Shown here one piece after another: positions 7,005 to 15,410 of a stretch of DNA of 64,000 bases. Numbering within the stretch: the stretch's first letter is position 1; every line of letters starts with the position of its first letter. The notes beneath the pieces were generated by a model. The model searched no databases. It saw nothing but the letters and a program-made list of their open reading frames with translations, and was not told where the DNA came from. A program made the position numbers and the translations under genes. The stretch is from Clostridiales bacterium (GTDB lineage Bacteria > Bacillota > Clostridia > Christensenellales > Aristaeellaceae): assembly GCA_015056315.1 (NCBI GenBank), contig SVGN01000005.1, positions 1 through 64,000 of the forward strand. The letters are read 5' to 3'.

Positions 7005-7757
7005 ATGGCCATCATTTCTGTTAAGAACGTATCCATCCGCTATAAAACGGGGGATTTCAAGTCCATCGGCTTCAAGGAATATGTCATGCGCAAGCTGACG
7101 GGCAAGTATCAGGTGCAGTACTTCTGGGCGGATAAGGATGTGAACTTCGAGCTGGAGCCCGGCGATATGCTGGGCATCGTCGGCACCAACGGCGCAGGAA
7201 AATCCACGCTGCTCAAGGCGATCTCCGGCATCATGGTGCCCACCAAGGGCAGCGTAAAGGTAAAGGGCAACATCGCCGCCCTGCTGGAGCTCACCTCCGG
7301 CTTCGACGGCGACCTGACCGTTCGCGAGAATACCTACCTGCGCGGTGCGCTGCTGGGCTATACCCGCAAGTTTATGGATGAGATGTACGACCAGATCATC
7401 AGCTTTGCCGAACTGGAGGATTTTCAGGATCGCCCCTTCAAGCACCTCTCCAGCGGCATGAAGAGCCGCCTGGCCTTCTCCATCGCCTGCCTGGTCAGCC
7501 CCGACATCCTGATCCTGGATGAGGTGCTCTCTGTTGGCGATGGCGCCTTCCGCGCCAAGAGCGAGGAAAAGATCCGCTCCATCCTGGAGCAGGGCGTAAC
7601 GGGTATTCTGGTCTCCCACTCCCTGCCGCAGGTGCGCCAGCTGTGCAATAAGGTGCTGTGGCTGCATAAGGGCCAGCAGATGGCTTTTGGCGAAGCCCAG
7701 CAGGTGTGCGACGAGTACGAAGCCTTCCTCAAGAGCATGAAGGATAAGAAAAAGTAA
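7005..7757 (+). CDS. ABC transporter ATPase for polysaccharide/teichoic acid export (TagH/Wzt-like)
   Basis: 250 residues. Walker A is GTNGAGKST (about 60-68), the signature is HLSSGMKSRLAFSIA (about 147), Walker B is DILILDEVLSVGD (about 167-179) and the switch histidine is in VSHSLPQVRQLC. The N-terminal YKTGDFKSIGFKEYVMRKLTGK insertion before the first ABC strand is typical of the TagH/Wzt class. There is no C-terminal glycan-binding domain such as some Wzt proteins carry, so export is probably not substrate-end specific. It pairs with the preceding permease, and a terminator follows. Confidence 0.9.
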   Translation: MAIISVKNVSIRYKTGDFKSIGFKEYVMRKLTGKYQVQYFWADKDVNFELEPGDMLGIVGTNGAGKSTLLKAISGIMVPTKGSVKVKGNIAALLELTSGFDGDLTVRENTYLRGALLGYTRKFMDEMYDQIISFAELEDFQDRPFKHLSSGMKSRLAFSIACLVSPDILILDEVLSVGDGAFRAKSEEKIRSILEQGVTGILVSHSLPQVRQLCNKVLWLHKGQQMAFGEAQQVCDEYEAFLKSMKDKKK

Positions 7758-7792
7758 TGTGTCTCTTTCCGCTGCGGCGGAGAGTGCATATC

Positions 7793-7826
7793 AAAGGCCG
7801 CAACGGTACATCCGCTGCGGCCTTTT
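7793..7826 (+). terminator. Intrinsic terminator (bidirectional)
   Basis: AAAGGCCGCA, loop, TGCGGCCTTTT 35 nt after the exporter ATPase stop. The A-rich 5' side also gives a short U-run on the minus strand, so it may end the mannanase operon too. Confidence 0.75.
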
Positions 7827-7860
7827 GTATGCCGTGAAACTCCAAATCGCCTGTTTTTTC

Positions 7861-7970
7861 GCACATCCCGCGCCTGCTGCGCTTGCAGCAGAGCACTGCG
7901 GTGCGGGAGCTGTGGGCGCTGCCCACACCCGGCAGGGGGATGATCCCCCTGCACCCCGCACATTGTCGAC
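7861..7970. repeat. Dispersed intergenic repeat, copy 1
   Basis: Shares GCACATC..GC, GCTTGCAG, CTGCGG.GC, then GGGC.CTGCCCACACCCGGC and CCCCCTGCACCCCGCA with the copy at 21560-21668, in the same order and spacing. It contains the inverted parts GTGGGCGCTGCCCAC and GCAGGGGGATGATCCCCCTGC. It has no ORF. It sits between a terminator and the 3' end of the GH26 gene. Confidence 0.6.
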
Positions 7971-7975
7971 ACAGA

Positions 7976-8941
7976 TCAGTACAGCTCCGGCAGCTTATCC
8001 TTGGTAACGGCCCAGGGGTGATCGTACATGGCCCGGAGGGCTGCGTTATCGGTGAATTCCTCGCCGGTGCAGAAGGCCCCGCACCAGGTCATGTAGCTTA
8101 CCCAGCGGGAGCGTTCCTCCGCCAGCGCAGCCGCCGAGGGGATGGTGCCGGTCTCGCCGATCAGGGTCAGCTTGGGCTGCTGAGTGATGCGGCGCAGCTC
8201 CTCCAGCTTTTGGGTCTGGGCGTTGTGGTCGTGGGCCGGGGGATACATATCCCGGGAGATGATATCCACCACGTCATCGCCGGGGTAGCAGGCGGGCACG
8301 GGGGAGTTCCATACCCAGATCAGGTTGTTGAGGCCGTGCAGGCGGGTGTAGCGGTCAAACATGAGCCGCCACAGGCCCTTCAGGGTCTCCGGGCCCTTTG
8401 CGCCCCACCAGAACCAGTCGCCGTCGCCCTCGTGGAAGGGCCGCCACAGAATGGGCACGCCTGCATCCCGGAAGGGGCGCAGCAGCGCTGCCATCATATC
8501 CATGTCCGAAAGCAGGGCTTTGTTCTCCGGAGTGCCCTCCACCAGTGCCAGAGAAGCATCGAAGGTGGTCTCCTTGGTGTAGAAGGCCTTGCCCCGGCCG
8601 CCCAGCGGCGAGAACCAGTGCCAGGTAAGGGTGACCACGCCCTTCTTGGCAGCCCACTCCCAGGCCTGCTTCAGGGTGCCGTAGTTGCCCTCCACCTCCT
8701 CCATGCACTCCTCATCGGTATCCAGATAATTGATGTTGGGGGAGTAGGAGAGCAGCTCGAAGCCCAGCAGCGCAGGCTGCTTGCCGGTGATCTTCTCAAT
8801 GTGGTGCAGCTCCTCCAAACCACGGGTCTTGGTGTGCTGCCCGGTAAGGATGCCGTTGCCGGTCAGGTCGGCAAGGTATTCCAGCATGCGGTGTACGCAG
8901 GGCTGGGCGTTGGGGGCGCAGGGGGCGGTAATGGGGCGCAT
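7976..8941 (-). CDS. GH26 beta-mannanase-type glycoside hydrolase
   Basis: 321 residues. GILTGQHTK near the N-terminus, WRPFHEGDGDWFWWG (acid/base Glu) and LTLIGETGTIP (nucleophile Glu) are the clan GH-A positions of family 26, which cleaves beta-1,4-mannans. There is no signal peptide or carbohydrate-binding module, so it probably acts inside the cell on imported mannooligosaccharides. It begins 3 nt after the GH2 beta-mannosidase stop, and its ribosome site GGAAAGGAG lies in that gene's 3' end. The pair forms a mannan-utilisation operon. Activity as an exo-mannobiohydrolase rather than an endo-mannanase is possible. Confidence 0.87.
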   Translation of the reverse strand: MRPITAPCAPNAQPCVHRMLEYLADLTGNGILTGQHTKTRGLEELHHIEKITGKQPALLGFELLSYSPNINYLDTDEECMEEVEGNYGTLKQAWEWAAKKGVVTLTWHWFSPLGGRGKAFYTKETTFDASLALVEGTPENKALLSDMDMMAALLRPFRDAGVPILWRPFHEGDGDWFWWGAKGPETLKGLWRLMFDRYTRLHGLNNLIWVWNSPVPACYPGDDVVDIISRDMYPPAHDHNAQTQKLEELRRITQQPKLTLIGETGTIPSAAALAEERSRWVSYMTWCGAFCTGEEFTDNAALRAMYDHPWAVTKDKLPELY

Positions 8942-8944
8942 GGC

Positions 8945-11476
8945 TCAATTCTCCTTTCCCATCCAGTGCAGCTGGGGGGTATAGTCGGCGGCGGCTCCGG
9001 TCACGATCACGGTACGGCTCTCGCCGGGCCACAGCTCAAAGTCGTTGTCGTTGCAGCGGGCGCTGCCCGGCTCGGCCAGGTGCGCCATCCAGATGAAGCG
9101 GTCGGCGGTCAGGGTCACTTCGCAGCGGCCATCCTGCAGATCGGTGCAGGCGATCTCCACCTTGGCATCCTCGGCGATCATCTCGGCAAAGGGCGCAAAG
9201 AAGTAGCGGGTCTCGTTGATCACCTTACCGCCAGCCAGCAGACGGGCACGGAAGACCGTCTTTGCCGGGTCGAAGCCGATGCCCTCCAGCGCCACATCGC
9301 ACAGGTGAGCGGAGCCGTTGCGGGGCAGCTGCACCGCTTGGGTGCCGGTCTTCAGCACATCGCCGCGGGTGGTCATCAGCACCCACTCCAGCTGGGCGGC
9401 CTCGTCGGCCAGGGTATCGTTCATACCCCAGATCTCCAGCTTGCCGGGCTCCTTCTGCCAGTGCTCCCGCCAGGTGAAGCGGCCCTCGTCGTTGTGCACG
9501 TCCCAACCGCGGATGCACAGCGCCAGAGGTGCCATGGCCTGCTTGAGGGCGTAGTAGACGGGCTTGCAGCGCAGGGCATAGTCCACCAGAGACCAGTTGT
9601 GCACGCCGTAGCTGTCGGAGAGGGTCCAGAACAGGAGGCCGGAGCAGGTGAACTTCTGCCGCCGGAATTCCTCGTAGATGTGCCGGGTGATCTCCGACTG
9701 GATGGCCTGGCTGCGCAGGATGTACTGCTGGGGCGAATGCTCGCTGTCGCCAAAATACAGGCGCTTCATGCGGTCCAGCAGGGTATGGTCCTGGCAGGAG
9801 TTGGTGTGGTGCAGCCATACCGGGTCATCCGGGTGCATATGCTCGGCAGGGATGCAGCTCAGCGCCGTTTCCATGGGCATGGCGCCCATCAGGCCGAACT
9901 CGCTGAGGAACTTGACGCCGAACTCGGTGAAGCGCCACAGATCCAGGTAGTGGGGGTGGCTGTCCACATGGGTCAGGATCCAGATGTGCTGGTCGCCGTG
10001 GCGGCAATCGGCCTGCTTTTCGCCGCCGAAGGGGCTGCTCTGGCGGTAGACCAGCGTGGGACACATCTCCTCCACCAGCCCGGGCAGCAGCTTTTCGTAA
10101 ATGGTGCCGCCGTACCAGGGCAGATCCGGGTTCCAGGCCTTCTGGGAGCCGTACATCTCCTGGATCTCGTTATTGCCGGACCAGCCGATCAGGCTGGCGT
10201 GGCGGCGCAGGCGGCGGATGCCCTTGCGGGCTTCCTCGGTAACGTTTGCCATAAAGCCCGGGTCGTGATCCGGGTGGTAGCCGCAGGCGTAGAGGAAGTC
10301 GTGCCAGACCATGATGCCGCTCTCGTCGCAGGCCTCCATCAGCGTTTCGGAGGCATATACGCCGCCGCCCCAGACACGTAGCATGTTCATGTACTCATCC
10401 TTGGCAATGGCAATGAGCGCCCGCTCCTTTTCGGGGGTGATGCGGCCGGGCAGGCAATCGCAGGGCACATGGTTGGCACCCTTGCAGAACACCTTCTCGC
10501 CGTTGAGCACAAAGGTGAAGCCGGTCTCGTCGTTGGGCAGCTCCGGCTCAATGAGCGCGATGGTGCGCAGGCCCAGCTTCTGCACGTTTTGATCCAGCAC
10601 CGTGCCCTGTGCATCCTCGGCGGCGGCGGTAACGGTGTAGAGGTAGGCCTCGCCCATGCCGTTGCACCACCACAGATGGGCCTCAGGCACGGTCAGCTCG
10701 GCATCCTGCACCCCGGCAGCCAGGGGCATGCGCTTTTCCGCCACCACAGTGCCGCTCTTGTCGGCGATGGTCAGGTGCAGGGTGCAGCCTGCCTTGTCGG
10801 CAATGCTTTCGGTGGTGATCAGCACCCGGCAGGGCTTGCCCTCCTCGGGGGTCTCCCCGTGGCGGGCATACAGGTCGGTGATGGCGGCATCGTGTACGGC
10901 GGTCAGGTGCACATCCCGCCAGATGCCGCAGGTGGCCAGCCAGATGGTCCAGTCCCAGCCGTATACGTACTGGGGCTTGCGCATCCAGCTGCGCCAGGGC
11001 TGGTCGTTGTTCCACATCATATCCATGCGCTCCAGCTCATGGGTCTGGGCCTCTTTGAGACCCTGATCGATGCGCACCAGCAGGGTGTTCTCCCCGGCAC
11101 GGAGCAGGTCGGCGGCATCCCAGGCGATCTCTACAAAGGCATTGTTGTGGCTGCCCAGCAGCTGGCCGTTCAGGTATACATCGGCAGTGGTATCCAGCCC
11201 CTCAAAGGTAAGGAGCATGCGGGGCGCAAGCTGCGCTTCGGTAAGGGTAAAGCGGCGCTCGCACCAGAACTCCTTCTCTTCCACCCAGCGGCAATCCAGG
11301 CTGTTGAGCCCTTCCAGCGGCTCCTTGATGAGTCCGGCCTCGATCAGCGGGGTGTGTACATCGCCGGGCACGGTGTAGGGCAGTGCGGGCAGCAGAGCGG
11401 CGCTCATGGGCGTGCCTTCGCCGATATCGCACCAATGCATGTTCCAGAGGCCGTTCAGGGAAATGGTGTTCTTCAT
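8945..11476 (-). CDS. GH2 beta-mannosidase
   Basis: 843 residues, the usual length of the family. An N-terminal sugar-binding domain (LNGLWNMHW, VPGDVHTPLIEAGLI, WVEEKEFWCERRF), an immunoglobulin-like domain, and a TIM barrel with the beta-mannosidase motifs MLRVWGGGVYASETLMEACD and GWSGNNEIQ (acid/base Glu), and the nucleophile in FLSEFGLMG. It removes terminal beta-mannose from oligosaccharides in the cytoplasm (no signal peptide). AGAGGGATCGACCT precedes the ATG. It has its own promoter at 11616-11644 and is followed by the GH26 gene in the same transcript. Confidence 0.92.
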   Translation of the reverse strand: MKNTISLNGLWNMHWCDIGEGTPMSAALLPALPYTVPGDVHTPLIEAGLIKEPLEGLNSLDCRWVEEKEFWCERRFTLTEAQLAPRMLLTFEGLDTTADVYLNGQLLGSHNNAFVEIAWDAADLLRAGENTLLVRIDQGLKEAQTHELERMDMMWNNDQPWRSWMRKPQYVYGWDWTIWLATCGIWRDVHLTAVHDAAITDLYARHGETPEEGKPCRVLITTESIADKAGCTLHLTIADKSGTVVAEKRMPLAAGVQDAELTVPEAHLWWCNGMGEAYLYTVTAAAEDAQGTVLDQNVQKLGLRTIALIEPELPNDETGFTFVLNGEKVFCKGANHVPCDCLPGRITPEKERALIAIAKDEYMNMLRVWGGGVYASETLMEACDESGIMVWHDFLYACGYHPDHDPGFMANVTEEARKGIRRLRRHASLIGWSGNNEIQEMYGSQKAWNPDLPWYGGTIYEKLLPGLVEEMCPTLVYRQSSPFGGEKQADCRHGDQHIWILTHVDSHPHYLDLWRFTEFGVKFLSEFGLMGAMPMETALSCIPAEHMHPDDPVWLHHTNSCQDHTLLDRMKRLYFGDSEHSPQQYILRSQAIQSEITRHIYEEFRRQKFTCSGLLFWTLSDSYGVHNWSLVDYALRCKPVYYALKQAMAPLALCIRGWDVHNDEGRFTWREHWQKEPGKLEIWGMNDTLADEAAQLEWVLMTTRGDVLKTGTQAVQLPRNGSAHLCDVALEGIGFDPAKTVFRARLLAGGKVINETRYFFAPFAEMIAEDAKVEIACTDLQDGRCEVTLTADRFIWMAHLAEPGSARCNDNDFELWPGESRTVIVTGAAADYTPQLHWMGKEN

Positions 11477-11615
11477 AGGTCGATCCCTCTCTTTGGTGGT
11501 CGGGCGGCGCAGGGGCTGCCCGGTGGTTTTGCGTACTGCAGAGGCGCGGCAGGTGTGGACAGCGGAAAAAAGGATCCTTTCGCCCCGCTCTTTGCATGCT
11601 TTGTCTCTGGCAAAG

Positions 11616-11644
11616 ATTATAAGCCAAACCGGGAGGCTTGTCTA
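11616..11644 (-). promoter_or_regulatory. Promoter of the mannosidase/mannanase operon
   Basis: On the minus strand TAGACA (5 of 6), a 17-bp spacer and a perfect TATAAT. Just downstream, CTTTGCCAGAGACAAAG (about 11599-11615) is an inverted repeat covering the expected transcription start, a plausible operator. The 316-bp gap 11477-11792 holds this and the divergent promoter and no gene. Confidence 0.65.
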
Positions 11645-11706
11645 TGCCTCCATTGCCCGTTGCTGCGAAAAACTCTGCCCGAACAGAAGAAACGCATCGA
11701 AACAGA

Positions 11707-11735
11707 TTGCACCACAGCAAAAAAACGAGTATAAT
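11707..11735 (+). promoter_or_regulatory. Promoter of the dynamin/Hsp70/M48 operon
   Basis: TTGCAC, a 17-bp spacer and a perfect TATAAT, about 58 bp before the TTG start at 11793. The leader has no obvious regulatory structure. Confidence 0.55.
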
Positions 11736-11792
11736 GAAACATACACTTCTTGATACGTGTAAACAAGCGAATACAAAGGGAGGTCGTCTTTT

Positions 11793-12728
11793 TTGACAGA
11801 GCAGAGATTGGATATACAGAGCATATTCATGCAGGAGACTCAGGAGAACGGCTGGAAGGAGCTTTCCGGTACGGAGGAGCAGCTGACCGGCGCTGCCGAT
11901 GCACTGGAGAACACCCGCAAGGTGGTAGCCAGCCGCTGTTATGGCGACCAGACCCGGATCGATGCTTCCAACGCCATGTTCCAGCAGGCCCGAGCCGGTG
12001 TGGATACTGCCCGCCGGACGCTTTTTGCCGCCAAGCTGGCCCAGCCCAAGGCCCCGGGGCAGCAGAGCCCCTGGCTCACGGCGGCGCTGCTGGCGGGCAC
12101 GGTGGTGTTCAGCATTTTTGCGGTGTCTGTAAAGCTGGGCTTCCTCAAATCGTTCATGGCGGTGGTGGCAGCCATTCTGGCAGGCGCAGCGCTGGTGATG
12201 GAGGTACTGCGCCTCTGGAGCACCGTAGACCTGCCCGGTATGCTGAAAAAGCTGGTTTCTTTTGTGCCTGCCAAAAAGCTGCGCAAATGGCTGGAAAAGA
12301 GCCTTGAGAACCGTCAAAAGAAGGCTGCCGAGCCCAAAGCGGAGCAGCCCGCCCCGGAGGTGGTGCTGGATGCGCCCCTGCTGGAGGAGTGCCTGCAGAG
12401 CCAGCTGGCCCTGATCGAGCAGAACCTGCCCACCTTCACCGAGCAGCCCCAGACCGTGGTGCACCCCGGCGGCGATGAGCTGTGGCCGCTGGTGCGTACC
12501 ATGCTGCAGAGCCGCTACACCGCCGGTGCGGCCTTCCCCGAGCGGGTGGAGGATGAACTGGAGAACTTCCTTACCGGCAACGGCATCACTTTGGTGGAGT
12601 ACAGCCCGGAAAACGCCCATCTCTTTACCACCCAGCAGATGGATGAGACCTTCACCATCTTCCCGGCCCTCATCAAGGACGGCAAGGTGCTGGAGCGTGG
12701 CCGCGCCGCTGTGGCAAAGGAGGGCTGA
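11793..12728 (+). CDS. Two-TM protein, first gene of the dynamin/Hsp70/M48 operon
   Basis: 311 residues from a TTG start behind GGGAGG. The first 90 residues are helical, charged and possibly coiled coil. Two adjoining TM helices lie at about 94-112 (WLTAALLAGTVVFSIFAVS) and 119-140 (SFMAVVAAILAGAALVMEVL), followed by a basic amphipathic region (KKLRKWLEKSLENRQKK) and a C-terminal domain of about 120 residues. The helical hairpin would leave both ends in the cytoplasm. The family is not recognised. Two bases separate it from the Hsp70-like gene. As the only clear integral membrane protein of the operon, it may be the membrane anchor or adaptor, but this is inferred from context only. Confidence 0.75.
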   Translation: MTEQRLDIQSIFMQETQENGWKELSGTEEQLTGAADALENTRKVVASRCYGDQTRIDASNAMFQQARAGVDTARRTLFAAKLAQPKAPGQQSPWLTAALLAGTVVFSIFAVSVKLGFLKSFMAVVAAILAGAALVMEVLRLWSTVDLPGMLKKLVSFVPAKKLRKWLEKSLENRQKKAAEPKAEQPAPEVVLDAPLLEECLQSQLALIEQNLPTFTEQPQTVVHPGGDELWPLVRTMLQSRYTAGAAFPERVEDELENFLTGNGITLVEYSPENAHLFTTQQMDETFTIFPALIKDGKVLERGRAAVAKEG

Positions 12729-12730
12729 GT

Positions 12731-14461
12731 ATGGCGGATTTCTATCTTGGCATCGATATCGGCGATGGTGAGACCTCTGTCGCCGTGCTTACCGAGCATG
12801 CGGTAGCCCCCCTCACGGTGGATCTGGGCTGCCTGCACTACTCCATCCTCAGCGCCGTGGGCACTGCCCCGGACGGCTCCTTCGTCATCGGCGAGGATGT
12901 GCTCCTGAAGACCGATGTAAAGGATCGCAGCGTGCGTTTCAAGAGCAAGTTCCTCAAGGGCACCGCCAACGAGGATATCGTCCGCTTTGCCAAGGGGCTG
13001 GCGGAGGCCATCCGGCAGTATTCGGGGCTGGTGGCGGAGGGCAATACCCTGTACTATGCCGTGGGCTGCCCCACCGGCGCAGGCTGGACAGATCCCGTAC
13101 GCCATGCCTATGCCGACCTGATCCGCATGGCGCTGCCGGTGCCGGAGATGCCGGTGGGCGAATCCCGCGCCGCATTCCTCTACACCAACTATTCCGGCAG
13201 CCTGGGTGTTTCGCCCGAGCTGCTGGAGGGCAGCGTGCTGGTGGTGGATATGGGCTCCTCCACCACCGATCTGGCTTATGTGGTCGGCGGCCGGGACGAG
13301 ACCCGCACCATGGCGGAGTTCGGCGCAGCCTTTCTGGGCGGCGGGCTGATCGACCATGCCATTTTGGAGCATTGTGTGGCCCTGCACCCCCAGGCGGAGG
13401 AGATCCGGCAGCTGTTTGAGCGGGAGCCCAGTGTGCGCACCGCCTGCGAGATCGATGCCCGCCGCCTGAAGGAGGGCTACTTTACCGCCCTCAGGGAGCA
13501 CAAGCCCTTTACCGGCAAGACCTGGGAGGATCTCTACTGCGGCCGCACAGCCGCCTCCCACACCAGCCTCAAGCTCTTTGTTACCGACGAGATGATGCAG
13601 GAGATCCTGAACCGGCCCCTGCCGGACAGCGGCCTTTCCTATCTGGATACCTTTGCCCGACAGCTGGAGACCGCCGTGGAAAAAACCAAAGCTGCGCCCC
13701 CGCAGCTGATCATCCTTACCGGCGGTGCCAGCCGCATGGGCTTTGTGGGGGAGATGGCAGCCAAATACTTCCCCCATGCTACCATCGGCGCATGCCCGGA
13801 GCCGGAGTTCTCCATCGCCAAGGGGCTTGCCTTTGCCTGCCGGGTGGATCACCGTATGAAGCGCTTCCTCAGCGATGTGAACGGCATCATGGAGACCGGT
13901 GAATTCGACCGGGAGCTGGATCAGGCTCTGCCGGGGCTGGTGGAGCGGCTGTGCAGCGCCATCGTGCCCCATTATGTGCAGAAGCTCTTCCTGCCCATGG
14001 CCAAGACCACCGAAGCGGGCGAACCCCTCCGGCAGGCACTGGAGAAGGCCACCCCCGACTTCTTTGCCTCCGAGGATGTGCGCAGGCTGATCGATCATCA
14101 GCTGACCGATTGGATGAAGAGCGCCATGCCCAACCTGAAGGATCGCATCAGCCGGGTCTGCCGCAGCTACAGCGTGGATCAATCCGCCATTCCCGTGCCC
14201 CGGGCAGAGAATGTGCAGCTGCGCATGCCGGAGGTGCCCATCCATTTTGTTATCAATGTGCTGCTCACCATACCCGGTGTGGGCAGCCTGGTGGCGGGCG
14301 TGATGCGCAAGCACTACATCGCCAGTGCGGAAAAGCGTCTCCGGGAGGATATGCTCAGCCGCAGCGGCACCTTCTATATGGATTTCCGCACCGCCCTCAA
14401 AAAGTGCATCAAAGCCGAGGTGGATGAGCGGGCCCGCAGGGTACAGATCCCCATCATGTAA
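12731..14461 (+). CDS. Hsp70/actin-fold ATPase
   Basis: 576 residues. The actin-like fold motifs are clear: phosphate 1 LGIDIGDGETSVAVL (about 6-20), phosphate 2 VLVVDMGSSTTDLAY (about 172-186) and adenosine LIILTGGASRMGFVGEM (about 326-342). The DnaK substrate domain is not recognisable. Instead the last 180 residues are helical with a hydrophobic stretch HFVINVLLTIPGVGSLVAGV (about 508-527) that could touch the membrane. It is therefore a divergent Hsp70-like ATPase, not DnaK. It sits between the two-TM protein and the M48 protease with gaps of 2 and 19 nt. It may provide ATP-driven control of the dynamin partners, which is inference. Confidence 0.82.
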   Translation: MADFYLGIDIGDGETSVAVLTEHAVAPLTVDLGCLHYSILSAVGTAPDGSFVIGEDVLLKTDVKDRSVRFKSKFLKGTANEDIVRFAKGLAEAIRQYSGLVAEGNTLYYAVGCPTGAGWTDPVRHAYADLIRMALPVPEMPVGESRAAFLYTNYSGSLGVSPELLEGSVLVVDMGSSTTDLAYVVGGRDETRTMAEFGAAFLGGGLIDHAILEHCVALHPQAEEIRQLFEREPSVRTACEIDARRLKEGYFTALREHKPFTGKTWEDLYCGRTAASHTSLKLFVTDEMMQEILNRPLPDSGLSYLDTFARQLETAVEKTKAAPPQLIILTGGASRMGFVGEMAAKYFPHATIGACPEPEFSIAKGLAFACRVDHRMKRFLSDVNGIMETGEFDRELDQALPGLVERLCSAIVPHYVQKLFLPMAKTTEAGEPLRQALEKATPDFFASEDVRRLIDHQLTDWMKSAMPNLKDRISRVCRSYSVDQSAIPVPRAENVQLRMPEVPIHFVINVLLTIPGVGSLVAGVMRKHYIASAEKRLREDMLSRSGTFYMDFRTALKKCIKAEVDERARRVQIPIM

Positions 14462-14480
14462 GCAAAAGGAGGATGGCTGT

Positions 14481-15410
14481 ATGGAATACATGGATCCTAC
14501 CGGCAAGCTCCGGCAGACCCCCTACCAGGTGATCGGCTTTGCCGATTATGTGAAGAACCGCCTCGCCGAGCTGCGAAGCCCCATCGCGCCCCCGCCCTAT
14601 GCCATGCCCGCCGAAAAGGAGCAGCTGGCGGCGGTGAGCGAGTATGTGAGCCAAAACCCCTACCAGTTTTTCGAGACCTATAACGACCACGTAAACAAAA
14701 CACTGACCACCGGCAAGACCAGCATGATCACCCGCATGTCGGATCCGCTCCTGTATACCTGCATGGAGGATTGCTGTGCGGCGCTGGGCTTTGGCAGTCT
14801 GGCCGGGTACACCTACGAGCCGGAGGAGGCCGGGCTGGTGTACAACGCCTATGCCACCGGGCATATGGATATGACCTGGGTCATGGTCAGCAATGCATAC
14901 CGCAAGCAGAACCTGCTCACCGATCTGGAGCTCACCTTCCTTTTGGGGCACGAGCTGGGGCATGTGGCCGGGCTGCATACCTCTGCCCGCAGCATTCTGA
15001 AGCTGAAGCCGGAAAGCATCCGCAGCCAGGAGCACACCGCCGACCGGGCAGGCCTGCTGGCCACGGTGTGGCGCATCGCAAGACTGGAGGCGGGCCTTTC
15101 GCCCACAGAGATGTACCACAAGGCGCTGGAGGCCGGTAAGAGCCTCCGGCATAAGCAGCACATCCTCAACAATGTGGCAAGCGCCGGGCCCTGGACCCGC
15201 CAAAGCCTGGAAGAGAAGCTGGCGGAGCCTAAGTATGCCATCCCGGAGAAAAAAGCGGGCCGCAAGGATACCCATCCCTCTGCATGGGAGCGCATCCGTG
15301 CGCTGGAGGAGTATGTACGCCTGACGGAGTTTGCCGAGTGCATCCACACCCTGTGGGGCAGCGCACATCCGGCAGCCCTCCGGCTGGGAGAGGAGGCTGC
15401 CCATGTTTGA
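14481..15410 (+). CDS. M48-type zinc metalloprotease, soluble
   Basis: 309 residues starting MEYMDPTGKLRQTPYQVIGF, selected by AAAGGAGGATGGCTGT rather than the longer track ORF. The zinc site is explicit: FLLGHELGHVAG (HEXXH) followed after about 25 residues by SQEHTADRAGLL (third ligand Glu, ExxxD). The order matches the M48 (HtpX/Ste24-like) core, but there is no TM helix, unlike HtpX. The C-terminal RIRALEEYVRL is also seen in M48 proteins. Its last 8 nt overlap the start of the next gene (ATGTTTGA). M48 proteases act in membrane-protein quality control, and here it may process a partner of the operon. Confidence 0.85.
   Translation: MEYMDPTGKLRQTPYQVIGFADYVKNRLAELRSPIAPPPYAMPAEKEQLAAVSEYVSQNPYQFFETYNDHVNKTLTTGKTSMITRMSDPLLYTCMEDCCAALGFGSLAGYTYEPEEAGLVYNAYATGHMDMTWVMVSNAYRKQNLLTDLELTFLLGHELGHVAGLHTSARSILKLKPESIRSQEHTADRAGLLATVWRIARLEAGLSPTEMYHKALEAGKSLRHKQHILNNVASAGPWTRQSLEEKLAEPKYAIPEKKAGRKDTHPSAWERIRALEEYVRLTEFAECIHTLWGSAHPAALRLGEEAAHV

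Noticed and set aside
7883-10381. 832-aa plus-strand ORF opposite the GH26 and GH2 genes
   Set aside because: It has no ribosome site, a low-complexity GAHV-rich composition and no motif, while the opposite strand carries two enzymes with complete active sites. It is a GC-driven antisense shadow.
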